A stretch of DNA of 27,442 nt from Gammaproteobacteria bacterium (GTDB taxonomy: Bacteria > Pseudomonadota > Gammaproteobacteria > HTCC5015). Below the pieces are notes generated by a model that worked only from the letters and a program-made list of their open reading frames with translations, made no database searches and was not told the origin of the DNA. Below are positions 8,643 through 16,260 of this stretch, piece after piece (within the stretch, counting starts at the first letter, position 1; each line of letters opens with the position of its first letter). Location: positions 1 to 27,442 of the forward strand of contig JANQRI010000012.1 of assembly GCA_028284675.1 (NCBI GenBank). Reading direction: 5' to 3'. A program made the translations under genes and the position numbers.

Positions 8643-10124
8643 TCAGGCGATCACAACATCATACTGCTCTTGTGTATACAGGCTCTCAACTTGCAAACGA
8701 ATCGAAGCATTAATAAAAACCTCCAATTCAGCCAGCCCGGCAGACTCTTCATCCAACAAGGTATCGATCACCTGTTGGGAGGCAAGCACGGTTAAACCAC
8801 GTGCATCATACAGGCGGGCCATTCGCAGAATCTCCCGGAATATTTCATAGCAAACAGTCTCAGCAGTGCGAACCGAACCACGGCCCTCACAGGTCGGACA
8901 TGGCTCGGATAATATATGACCGATACTTTCACGCGTGCGCTTGCGGGTCATTTCAACCAGACCCAATTCGGACACCTCGGATATCTGAGTACGAACATGA
9001 TCTTTATCCAGGGCTTTGGTGAATGCGCGCATCACCTGACGCTTATGTTCCTCATCCCGCATATCAATAAAATCAATAATGATAATCCCACCGAGATTTC
9101 TCAACCGCAGTTGCCGGGCAATTGCCTGCGCCGCCTCAAGGTTTGTTTTATAGATTGTCTCTTCAAGATTTCGGTGACCGACAAACCCTCCGGTGTTTAC
9201 ATCGACTGTCGTCATCGCCTCGGTTTGATCGATAATCAAATACCCACCCGACTTTAAAAACACTTTCCTCTGTAAAGCCTTGAGAATTTCATCCTCAACA
9301 CTATGCAAATCAAAAATCGGCCGGTCACCGGTATAATGCTCTATCCGTTTCGCGGTTTCCGGCATATAAAGCTGTGCAAACTGTGACATACGCTGAAAAC
9401 TTTCATGCGAATCGACCAAAATACGGTCAATCGACTCATCCACATAATCACGAAATACCCGTACCGCAAGGGGCAAATCACTATGGATCAGATCGGTAGG
9501 CTTTGCCGCAGCTGCACGCTCCTCGATAACCCGCCAGATTTTTTGCAGAAACTCAGCATCACGTTGCAGGTTTTCACTTTTGGCGCCATCTGCAATAGTG
9601 CGCACGATATAACCCGCCTCAGAGCCACTGGCGACCATCACTTCGGTAACCAAATCACGCAAACGCTGCCTTTCCTCTTCATCGTCTATCTTTGTCGAGA
9701 CACCGACACTTTTCACATTAGGCATTAATACCAGAAAACGCGAAGGAATCGTCAACTGGGTTGTAAGCCTTGCACCTTTGGTACCCAATGGATCTTTAAT
9801 AACCTGTACCAGTAACTCCTGACCGTCTTCCAGGATTGTTTTAATCGGTGCATGCTTGACGGATTGCTCCAGCTGATCCACTGCTATACCAGCATCCACA
9901 TTCACAATATCGGACACATGCAAAAATGCAGCTTTATCCATACCAATATCTACAAACGCAGCATCCATGCCCGGCATTACCCGCACCACTTTACCTTTAT
10001 AGATATTACCGACCAGACCAAGACCTTTAATACGCTCAACAAACAGCTCCTGCAGGACACCGTTTTCAAGCATGGCAACCCGCGTTTCCTGCGGGGTTAC
10101 ATTGATCAATATTTCCTGGCTCAT
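8643..10124 (-). CDS. rng: Ribonuclease G
   Basis: A 493-residue protein, the length of RNase G (about 489) and not of RNase E, with no C-terminal degradosome scaffold. The S1 domain spans about residues 38-128 (GNIYKGKVVRVMPGMDAAFVDIG). The catalytic aspartates are Asp308 in TTVDVNTGGFVG and Asp351 in IIIIDFIDMRDEEHKRQV. The zinc-link cysteines are Cys409 and Cys412 in SEPCPTCEGRGSV. RNase G is a cytosolic endonuclease acting on 5'-monophosphorylated RNA; it matures the 16S rRNA 5' end and turns over some mRNAs. It starts 6 bp after maf and ends against yhdP, so the three are almost certainly one operon. Confidence 0.97.
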   Translation of the reverse strand: MSQEILINVTPQETRVAMLENGVLQELFVERIKGLGLVGNIYKGKVVRVMPGMDAAFVDIGMDKAAFLHVSDIVNVDAGIAVDQLEQSVKHAPIKTILEDGQELLVQVIKDPLGTKGARLTTQLTIPSRFLVLMPNVKSVGVSTKIDDEEERQRLRDLVTEVMVASGSEAGYIVRTIADGAKSENLQRDAEFLQKIWRVIEERAAAAKPTDLIHSDLPLAVRVFRDYVDESIDRILVDSHESFQRMSQFAQLYMPETAKRIEHYTGDRPIFDLHSVEDEILKALQRKVFLKSGGYLIIDQTEAMTTVDVNTGGFVGHRNLEETIYKTNLEAAQAIARQLRLRNLGGIIIIDFIDMRDEEHKRQVMRAFTKALDKDHVRTQISEVSELGLVEMTRKRTRESIGHILSEPCPTCEGRGSVRTAETVCYEIFREILRMARLYDARGLTVLASQQVIDTLLDEESAGLAELEVFINASIRLQVESLYTQEQYDVVIA

Positions 10125-10130
10125 CTGCTA

Positions 10131-10721
10131 TCAACCTGTACTGTCACCGATAAATACCGGCATACCGTGTATCTCCAGCAGCTCACATGTCTCATACAAC
10201 GGCAATCCCATTACTCCGGAATAGCTGCCGGCAAGATGCTTTATAAACGCTGCCCCCAACCCCTGTATCGCATATCCGCCGGCTTTATCAGCCGGTTCGC
10301 CACTGAGCCAATAAGACTCACGCTCCTGCTCGTGAATATCCCGAAACGTAACCTCACTGACCGACAAGCTGCTCATTCCTTCACCGGACCGCAATATCGC
10401 CACCGCAGTGTACACATGATGCATGCGACCGGATAAACGCGCAAGCATTGCCAAACCATCCTGCCGGTTTTCAGGCTTGCCTAATATGACCCCATCAACA
10501 ACAACCGCGGTATCTGCCGCCAACACCATAGCACTAGATTCACTCAATTGCTGAAAACCGGCAGCGGCTTTTGCCAGAGCCAGGCGTCGAACAAAGTCCT
10601 CCGGCGTTTCCTGGTTCAGGTGCCGCTCATCTATATTGATGTCTACGCATTTATATTTGACCTGGATCTGGTCAAGGAGTTTTCGTCTACGCGGAGATCT
10701 GGAAGCCAAATACAGGGTCAT
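10131..10721 (-). CDS. maf: Maf-family nucleotide pyrophosphatase (YhdE-like)
   Basis: A 196-residue Maf/Ham1-fold enzyme. The N-terminal LYLASRSPRRRKLL is the family signature, followed by VLAADTAVVVDGVILGKPEN, MLARLSGRMHHVYTAVA, DKAGGYAIQGLGAAFIKHLAGSYSGVMGLPL and ETCELL. The family hydrolyses dTTP, UTP and modified nucleotides to the monophosphates, a house-cleaning activity; this sequence most resembles the E. coli YhdE branch. I chose ATG 10721, not the in-frame TTG 10727, because homology begins at TLYLAS. It is 12 bp after rlmH and 6 bp before rng. In most gammaproteobacteria maf follows mreBCD, which is absent here. Confidence 0.95.
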   Translation of the reverse strand: MTLYLASRSPRRRKLLDQIQVKYKCVDINIDERHLNQETPEDFVRRLALAKAAAGFQQLSESSAMVLAADTAVVVDGVILGKPENRQDGLAMLARLSGRMHHVYTAVAILRSGEGMSSLSVSEVTFRDIHEQERESYWLSGEPADKAGGYAIQGLGAAFIKHLAGSYSGVMGLPLYETCELLEIHGMPVFIGDSTG

Positions 10722-10733
10722 GCTCAAGAGACC

Positions 10734-11204
10734 TCACTCGCGGTGATAAGGGTGATTGGCCAATAATGACCAGGCCCGGTACAAGGCCTCAGCTGCAATC
10801 ACCCTGACAAGCATATGCGGAAAAGTCAAAGCCGAAAGACTCCAGAGTTTTCGCATGCGTTGTTTGCATGCGGCAGACAGACCTTCAGGTCCTCCAATCA
10901 ATATTGCTGTATCCATGCCGGAACTCATCCAGGATTCCAATTCTATCGCCAGTTTTGCCGTATCCCAGCGTTCACCGCTTACATCCAAGCCCAGCAACTG
11001 GGTATTCGCTGGCGCTTTGGATAAAAGGATATGACTTTCTTCATCAACTATACGACGCAAATCGGAAGTTTTGCTTCTTTTCAAAGCCGGCACCTGAATC
11101 AGGTTTAGAGCACATTCCGGAGGAAAGCGTTTGGCATATTCACTAAAGCCTTCGTTTACCCAGGCCGGCATTTTCGTGCCTATGGAAATCAAATGTATCT
11201 TCAT
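10734..11204 (-). CDS. rlmH: 23S rRNA pseudouridine-1915 N3-methyltransferase RlmH
   Basis: A 156-residue SPOUT methyltransferase (E. coli RlmH has 155). It begins MKIHLISIGTKMPAWVNEGF, has the LLGLDVSGERWDTAKLA segment, and the SAM-binding knot region AILIGGPEGLS followed by WSLSALTFPHMLVRVIAAEALYRAWSL. It methylates pseudouridine 1915 in helix 69 of 23S rRNA on assembled 70S ribosomes. The usual partner rsfS lies upstream but is separated by 168 bp containing a hairpin-forming element. Downstream, maf takes the place of the mrdA/mrdB genes that commonly follow rlmH. Confidence 0.97.
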   Translation of the reverse strand: MKIHLISIGTKMPAWVNEGFSEYAKRFPPECALNLIQVPALKRSKTSDLRRIVDEESHILLSKAPANTQLLGLDVSGERWDTAKLAIELESWMSSGMDTAILIGGPEGLSAACKQRMRKLWSLSALTFPHMLVRVIAAEALYRAWSLLANHPYHRE

Positions 11205-11262
11205 TAACGCAAGGCTCTACAATCCATCCTCATCAACCAACATATTTTCACGGGAAAGGTTA

Positions 11263-11375
11263 TGGAACCCATCTCAAAATCAAATATTTTGACCTTAGGC
11301 GAGGCCCGAACTTTTCGAAAAGCGCAATTGAAGTGAGATACATAAGGTAAAAGATCCGTTTTGAGATAGGCTCTA
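11263..11375. mobile_element. MITE-like inverted-repeat element between rsfS and rlmH
   Basis: About 113 bp with long imperfect terminal inverted repeats. The left arm TGGAACCCATCTCAAAA (11263-11279) matches the complement of the right arm (11359-11375, TAGAGCCTATCTCAAAA on the minus strand) at 13 of 17 positions, including a perfect 9-bp block ATCTCAAAA. A second inner match is ACCTTA at 11292-11297 with TAAGGT at 11343-11348. The centre holds the perfect 12-bp palindrome CTTTTCGAAAAG (11311-11322). It has no coding capacity. The rsfS stop codon TAG lies in the right terminus. I see no clear target-site duplication. The termini resemble those of some IS5-type elements, but that is from memory. 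A plain folded RNA spacer is the alternative. Confidence 0.55.
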
Positions 11376-11729
11376 ATCGTTTTCAGCCACATCACGCTGC
11401 AATTGCAAATCTTTATCCCAAAGCCTTTCAAGATTATAAAAAGCCCTAACCTCCGGTAACATGATATGCACTACAATATCGCCAAGATCAACCAACACCC
11501 ACTCGGCATCCCGCTCACCCTCAATACCTATTGGTTTTATATTTTTTTCGGCAACTTTTTCAATCAAATTATTAGCCAGCGCTTTTACATGCCTGCTTGA
11601 AGTACCGGTCGCAATGATCATTTTATCCATAACACTGGTCAAATCCGTGACATCTAGCGTCGTTGTTTCAACCGCTTTCACATCATCCAGCGCATTTTGA
11701 ACCAGCAATGTTAACTCTGTTAATTGCAT
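11373..11729 (-). CDS. rsfS: Ribosomal silencing factor RsfS
   Basis: A 118-residue protein with the RsfS/YbeB/iojap fold: VVETTTLDVTDL-like start (AVETTTLDVTDLTSVMDKMIIATG), then SSRHVKALANNLIEKV, GIEGERDAEWVLVDLGDIVVHIM and LPEVRAFYNLERLW. RsfS binds ribosomal protein uL14 and blocks joining of the subunits when nutrients are low. The ATG overlaps the end of nadD by 10 bp, so translation is probably coupled. The stop codon (TAG, 11373-11375) falls in the terminus of a hairpin-forming element, so the original C-terminal end may have been replaced; the present length is still normal for the family, whose E. coli member has about 105 residues. Confidence 0.96.
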   Translation of the reverse strand: MQLTELTLLVQNALDDVKAVETTTLDVTDLTSVMDKMIIATGTSSRHVKALANNLIEKVAEKNIKPIGIEGERDAEWVLVDLGDIVVHIMLPEVRAFYNLERLWDKDLQLQRDVAEND

Positions 11730-12388
11730 AATGTATTATTTTGGTGATAGTGATAAACCGGGTGTTCATACAACCATTGCTCTATAGCCGGTGGAACCAG
11801 GTTATGAATACTTTGACCCTTAGCCAACTTCGCACGAATATGAGTTGATGCAATATCATTAGCCGGTGTTTCCAACAGCACGATACCCCCGGCAACCCGG
11901 CATCGCAATGTATCCACGGAATCCAGTGCATGCCTGTCCAGCAAAGTCCGCATATCGCCATCAGCTGGCGCTGTATATCCGGGCCTGACCGCCACCAGCA
12001 AATGTGCCAGCTCCAGTATATGCCGCCATTTGTGCCAGCGAGTAAAATCAAGAAAAGCATCCATACCCATTAGCCAGCATAACCGCGCATCCGGCAGCTC
12101 ATGGCGCAGTTCACTCAGCGTATCGAATGTATAGGAGTGCCCGGCACGGTTAATTTCCCGTTCATCAATCACAAACTCCGGAAACTCCTGCAGCGCCAGG
12201 TTTAGCATTATTAAGCGTTGATCTGAAGACGCTGTAGCCGGCGCCCGATGTGTCGGCATATGGCAGGGAATAAAGCGCAACTCATCCAGGCCGGCTTGCG
12301 CATAAACTTCGCGAGCCAGACGCAAATGACCATAATGAACCGGATCGAAAGTACCTCCGAATAATCCGATGAGACGAGGTAAAACCAT
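11720..12388 (-). CDS. nadD: Nicotinate-nucleotide adenylyltransferase NadD
   Basis: A 222-residue nucleotidyltransferase (E. coli NadD has 213). The N-terminal LIGLFGGTFDPVHYGHLRLA holds the GGTFDPxHxGH active-site motif; WLMGMDAFLDFTRWHKW and the C-terminal DIASTHIRAKLAKG (variant of the ISSTxIR motif) complete the signature. It adenylates nicotinate mononucleotide to deamido-NAD in NAD synthesis. Its ATG directly follows the proA stop (TAA then ATG), and its end overlaps rsfS by 10 bp, so the three genes form a tightly packed unit. Confidence 0.97.
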   Translation of the reverse strand: MVLPRLIGLFGGTFDPVHYGHLRLAREVYAQAGLDELRFIPCHMPTHRAPATASSDQRLIMLNLALQEFPEFVIDEREINRAGHSYTFDTLSELRHELPDARLCWLMGMDAFLDFTRWHKWRHILELAHLLVAVRPGYTAPADGDMRTLLDRHALDSVDTLRCRVAGGIVLLETPANDIASTHIRAKLAKGQSIHNLVPPAIEQWLYEHPVYHYHQNNTLCN

Positions 12389-13672
12389 TTACTGCCGAAT
12401 CTGCCCTTCACCGAAGACGACATATTTTAAAGTCGTCAGTCCCTCAAGGCCCACCGGACCACGGGCATGCAGTTTATCGGTGCTGATTCCGATCTCCGCA
12501 CCCAAACCATACTCGAAACCATCGGCAAAGCGTGTAGATGCGTTGACCAACACGGAACTGGAGTCGACTTCCGCCAAAAAACGATTCGCATTAACATAAC
12601 TGTCGGTGACAATTGCATCGGAGTGATGTGAACCATACGTTTCAATATGCTCTATCGCCATATCAATGTCTTTAACGACCTTAACAGCAAGAACCGGCGC
12701 CAGATATTCTGCATACCAGTCCTCTTCCGTTGCCTGTTTCATCTCAGGTACCAGCCGCCGGCTGTGCTCACAGCCACGCAACTCCACCCCGGCCTTTATA
12801 AATTCCCTGCCAAGCCCGGGTAAAATTTCAGCCGCAACCGCTTCGGCAAGCAGTAATGTTTCCATCGCATTGCACACGCCATAACGGTGAGTCTTGGCAT
12901 TTAATGCAATTGATTTGGCCATCGCCAAATCAGCTTCCTCATCAATATAAACATGACAAACGCCGTCAAGATGCTTGATCACCGGAATCGCCGATTCGGC
13001 ACTGACACGCTGGATCAGGGATTTACCGCCGCGTGGAATAATTACATCCACACTGTCCTTCATTTTAAGCAACAACCCGACAAGACTGCGGTCGGTCGCC
13101 TGCAGCATCTGAACCGCTTCCTCGGGCAAACCGGCAGACTGCAAACCTTTATGCATGCATGCAATAATCGCCAGATTCGAATTCAATGCTTCTGAACCGC
13201 CACGCAATATCGCCGCATTCCCGGACTTCAGACAAAGCGCAGCTGCATCAGCGGTTACATTCGGGCGGGACTCATAAATAATACCAATTACACCAAGCGG
13301 CACCCGCATTCGCCCAACCCGGATTCCCGACGGGCGGTATTTTAGATCAAGCATTTCTCCAACCGGGTCCGGCAACGCAGCCACCTCGCGCAACCCCTGC
13401 GCCATAGCCGCGACTCTCTCAGGATTTAACGCCAACCGGTCCAATAAAGCCGGATCCAGACCTTTATCTTTGCCCAGCTTCAAATCAATGGCATTGGCCT
13501 CAAGCAATGCCGCCTCAGCCTCCAATAAGGCCTCCGCGGCCCCCAGCAGTGCCGTATTTTTCTGGCGGGTCTGGGCACGGCTAATGCTCCGGCCTGCAGC
13601 CCGCGCGGATATACCGACCTGTTGCATATATTCAGCCGGGTCAAAATTCACTTTTTTAGCCGTATTTTTCAT
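12389..13672 (-). CDS. proA: Gamma-glutamyl phosphate reductase ProA
   Basis: A 427-residue member of the aldehyde dehydrogenase superfamily, matching the usual ProA length of about 417-420. Recognisable blocks are VPLGVIGIIYESRPNVTADAAALCLKSGN, RGGSEALNSN, VIIPRGGKSLIQRV, the catalytic Cys267 in HRYGVCNAMETLLL, and VNASTRFADGFEYGLGAEIGIST near the C terminus. It reduces gamma-glutamyl phosphate to glutamate semialdehyde with NADPH, the second step of proline synthesis, in the cytosol. It lies 14 bp after holA and touches nadD; proA next to nadD-rsfS-rlmH is also found in pseudomonads. No proB is in the window. Confidence 0.97.
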   Translation of the reverse strand: MKNTAKKVNFDPAEYMQQVGISARAAGRSISRAQTRQKNTALLGAAEALLEAEAALLEANAIDLKLGKDKGLDPALLDRLALNPERVAAMAQGLREVAALPDPVGEMLDLKYRPSGIRVGRMRVPLGVIGIIYESRPNVTADAAALCLKSGNAAILRGGSEALNSNLAIIACMHKGLQSAGLPEEAVQMLQATDRSLVGLLLKMKDSVDVIIPRGGKSLIQRVSAESAIPVIKHLDGVCHVYIDEEADLAMAKSIALNAKTHRYGVCNAMETLLLAEAVAAEILPGLGREFIKAGVELRGCEHSRRLVPEMKQATEEDWYAEYLAPVLAVKVVKDIDMAIEHIETYGSHHSDAIVTDSYVNANRFLAEVDSSSVLVNASTRFADGFEYGLGAEIGISTDKLHARGPVGLEGLTTLKYVVFGEGQIRQ

Positions 13673-13686
13673 TAAAAAGCCAATAA

Positions 13687-14739
13687 TCAGCCTGATATGT
13701 TAAACCGTTTACGCAATAAACCGGGATCCGCCAAACCGCTGGAAATAGCCAGCAACTCATCCCATTCGCGCCCGGACTGAAGGCCTTTGATTACCTGATC
13801 AGTATGTGCGCATCCTTCCAACAGTATACTGCAAGTCCGGGCCGAAAGCCTTTGCAAGGCGCTCATTATCAGCCCTTTTCTGCTCGCCCAAACCTGCGCC
13901 AGCACTTTGGACTGATTCTCACCCGACTCCAGCCTGCGCTTGTATTGAGCCAGGGAGCGTATTTCACCGGCCAGCGCCCATAACACCAAAGGCGCGGCAG
14001 TGCCTTCTTCCCGTAAACCCGATAAGACCCTCGTCGCCCGGCCTGTGTGCCCCGCAAGTGCAGCGTCAACCAGATCATAAATACTATAGCGGGCGCTATT
14101 AGCAACCGCATCGGCAACTTCGCGCAGGCTTAAGCGAACGCGGTCTCCGGCATTTTCGGCAGACCCATAAAGCAGCGCAAGTTTTTCAATTTCCTGAGCA
14201 GCCGCCAACAAATTGCCTTCTACGCGCGCAGAGAGCATTGCCACCGCATCACGTTCGATTTCAATACCTTTACTTCGAGCCCGCTGTTGCAACCAGCCGG
14301 GCAACGCTTGCGCTTTAACCGGCCAGACTTTGATAATAACGCCGACTTTGTCCAGGGACTGATACCATTTCGCTGTCTGCGACCTTTTATCGACTTTGCC
14401 AGCATCAATCAATAACACCGTGTCCTCAGCCGGCCTCTCTGCATAATGCTGCAATGACTTGCTACCCTCAGCACCCGGGCCACTATCAGACATACGCAGC
14501 TCCAACACCCGCTTATCAGCAAACAAAGACATACTGTCGGCCGCGCTCATCAACCGGTCCCATTGAAAATCCTTATTAACTTCCAGCAGCTCACGACTGA
14601 GATAGCCCTGACTACGAGCTGTGGATCTCAGCGCATCCAGTGCTTCCATTTTTTGCAGAGGTTCATCTCCGGTTACCATATATACCGGCTTAAAACCATT
14701 TTTCAGATGCTGATTTAATTGCTCGGGTTTGAGCTGCAT
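13687..14739 (-). CDS. holA: DNA polymerase III delta subunit HolA
   Basis: A 350-residue protein (E. coli HolA has 343). The N terminus MQLKPEQLNQHLKNGFKPVYMVTGDEPL and the downstream block ALDALRSTARSQGY are typical of the clamp-loader delta subunit; later blocks are SLFADKRVLELRM, ALPGWLQQRARSKGIEIERDAVAML and YDLVDAALAGHTGRA. Delta opens the beta sliding clamp within the gamma complex. In most gammaproteobacteria holA follows leuS and lptE; here an mscS gene is upstream instead. The 85-bp gap to mscS contains a GC-rich hairpin. Confidence 0.95.
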   Translation of the reverse strand: MQLKPEQLNQHLKNGFKPVYMVTGDEPLQKMEALDALRSTARSQGYLSRELLEVNKDFQWDRLMSAADSMSLFADKRVLELRMSDSGPGAEGSKSLQHYAERPAEDTVLLIDAGKVDKRSQTAKWYQSLDKVGVIIKVWPVKAQALPGWLQQRARSKGIEIERDAVAMLSARVEGNLLAAAQEIEKLALLYGSAENAGDRVRLSLREVADAVANSARYSIYDLVDAALAGHTGRATRVLSGLREEGTAAPLVLWALAGEIRSLAQYKRRLESGENQSKVLAQVWASRKGLIMSALQRLSARTCSILLEGCAHTDQVIKGLQSGREWDELLAISSGLADPGLLRKRFNISG

Positions 14740-14774
14740 GACTATGCCACTGCGAAGACACTATCCAGGCTGCA

Positions 14775-14796
14775 GCGGAGCCGTTCCAGGCTCCGC
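14775..14796 (-). repeat. GC-rich hairpin between mscS and holA
   Basis: Perfect 8-bp arms GCGGAGCC (14775-14782) and GGCTCCGC (14789-14796) flank a 6-nt loop. On the minus strand no T-run follows, so it does not qualify as a normal intrinsic terminator. It may stabilise the mscS mRNA 3' end or be a Rho-dependent or partial terminator. The motif CCAGGCT is repeated directly, beside the hairpin (14765) and across its loop and right arm (14787). Confidence 0.5.
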
Positions 14797-14824
14797 GCCA
14801 CCCAACTAACTTTCAAAAAACCTT

Positions 14825-15643
14825 TCACGCAACCTGGTGCATATGCACATCCTGCTGCGGGAACGGTATGCTGACACCTTGCGCATCAAACTCAAGTTTG
14901 ATTTTTTCCAACAAATCGGAATAAACCGCCCAGTAATCATCTTTGTTTACCCAAGGGCGCACATTGAAATTAACACTGCTGTCAGCCAGCTCTCCGACCG
15001 CAACCACAGGTGCCGGGTCTTTTAAGATACGCTCGTCCTGGGCAAATATTTTTTCAATAATGTCTTTGGCTTTTTTAATATCATCGCCATAACCAATACC
15101 TATGACCAGATCAACTCTACGGGTTGGGTTCGCACTGACATTGACAATATTACCGCCAAAAATACCCGAATTCGGTACAATAATTTTTTTATTGTCAGGT
15201 GTTTTCATCACCGTGCAAAACAAACCGAGTGACTCGACCGTGCCGCTGACACCACCGGCGTCGACAAAATCCCCAATGGAAAACGGCCGAAAGATAATCA
15301 GCATCACACCGGCCGCAAAATTAGCCAACGAGTCTTTCATCGCAAGACCTACAGCCAAACCGGCCGCACCGACAATCGCCAACAATGAAGTGACATTAAC
15401 ACCCAGCTGATCCAATGCTGCCAACGCGACCGCGACCAACAACACCCAATAAGCTATATCACTGAAAAACTTGATCAGAATAACATCCAGCTTTGACTTT
15501 TCCATTACCCGGCTAATTACATTTGCAAGCCGTCTGGCAATCCACTTACCAACCAGAAAAATAATAACCGCGAGTAAAACCTTTAAACCCCACGGGACAA
15601 CATAATCGTTGAGCCATGCTCCATCAGATAAAGCTTCAAACAT
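14825..15643 (-). CDS. mscS: Small-conductance mechanosensitive channel, MscS family
   Basis: A 272-residue protein (E. coli MscS has 286). Three N-terminal membrane helices are visible: about residues 17-37 (VPWGLKVLLAVIIFLVGKWI), 63-82 and 88-118. The last is the pore-lining TM3, with SLLAIVGAAGLAVGLAMKDSLANFAAG and then the FRPFSIGDFVDAGGVSGTVE beta-domain entry. The cytosolic cage follows, ending VSIPFPQQDVHMHQ, the typical C-terminal strand. It is an inner-membrane tension-gated channel releasing solutes on hypo-osmotic shock. The ATG has a good ribosome binding site (GGAG, 7 nt upstream). It lies between greA and holA, separated from both, and is not part of the usual neighbourhood of either. 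Confidence 0.95.
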   Translation of the reverse strand: MFEALSDGAWLNDYVVPWGLKVLLAVIIFLVGKWIARRLANVISRVMEKSKLDVILIKFFSDIAYWVLLVAVALAALDQLGVNVTSLLAIVGAAGLAVGLAMKDSLANFAAGVMLIIFRPFSIGDFVDAGGVSGTVESLGLFCTVMKTPDNKKIIVPNSGIFGGNIVNVSANPTRRVDLVIGIGYGDDIKKAKDIIEKIFAQDERILKDPAPVVAVGELADSSVNFNVRPWVNKDDYWAVYSDLLEKIKLEFDAQGVSIPFPQQDVHMHQVA

Positions 15644-15672
15644 AGGAAATCTCCAAACCGTACGTTAAATTA

Positions 15673-15722
15673 AATAAAAGAAACCACTTCCGTGAAGGTT
15701 AGACACATCACCATGTGCTAAC
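15673..15722 (-). terminator. Possible weak intrinsic terminator after greA
   Basis: Two overlapping stem-loops lie in the greA-mscS gap on the minus strand. The first pairs GTTAG-CACAT with ATGTG-CTAAC around GGTG (15698-15722, one bulge). The second pairs AACC-TTC with GAA-GGTT around ACG (15682-15700, 2-nt bulge) and is followed by a T-rich run TTTCTTTTATTT. The second has terminator form but a weak stem. Confidence 0.4.
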
Positions 15723-15783
15723 TTGCTCCTGAAACTGTTGCAATAATCTGGAAAACTAAAATTTTTTTTGATTTGTATTGTTT

Positions 15784-16260
15784 TTATTCATAACGGACAT
15801 CCAGAATCTCATACTCTTTCAACCCGCCCGGTGCCTGAACTTCAGCGACATCATCCATCTCTTTGCCGATCAACGCTCTGGCTATTGGTGAACTCACCGA
15901 TATCAGGCCCTGTTTAATATCGGCCTCATCATCACCAACAATTTTATAGGTCACCTCATCACCGGTCTCAACATCCGCCAGATCGACAGTAGCACCAAAA
16001 ACGCATTTGCCGTTAGCATTAACTTTTGTCACATCAATAATCTGGGCATTGGATAATTTAGCCTCAAGCTCTTTTATGCGCCCCTCGATAAACCCCTGCT
16101 GCTCACGCGCCGCATGATATTCGGCATTTTCCTTTAAATCCCCATGAGCCCGCGCTTCGGCAATAGCCTCAATAACCCGGGGACGCTCACGGCTCTTCAG
16201 CTGTTCCAGCTCAGCCCGCATCTTCTCCGCACCCTGCACGGTCAAAGGCACTTTACTCAT
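15784..16260 (-). CDS. greA: Transcription elongation factor GreA
   Basis: A 158-residue protein, the same length as E. coli GreA. The N-terminal coiled coil (about residues 1-75) carries the acidic tip DLKENAEYHAAREQQGF with Asp41 and Glu44, which chelate the second catalytic metal in the RNA polymerase secondary channel. The C-terminal FKBP-like domain includes YKIVGDDEADIKQGLISVSSPIARALIGK. GreA rescues backtracked polymerase by stimulating transcript cleavage. Its ATG overlaps the carB stop (ATGA, 16257-16260), so translation is coupled to carB. The carA-carB-greA order is common in gammaproteobacteria. Confidence 0.98.
   Translation of the reverse strand: MSKVPLTVQGAEKMRAELEQLKSRERPRVIEAIAEARAHGDLKENAEYHAAREQQGFIEGRIKELEAKLSNAQIIDVTKVNANGKCVFGATVDLADVETGDEVTYKIVGDDEADIKQGLISVSSPIARALIGKEMDDVAEVQAPGGLKEYEILDVRYE

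Noticed and set aside
9852..10436. A 194-codon plus-strand open frame across the rng and maf genes
   Set aside because: It lies antisense to two clearly conserved genes, spans their junction, and its product is His/Thr/Gln-rich with no recognisable domain.
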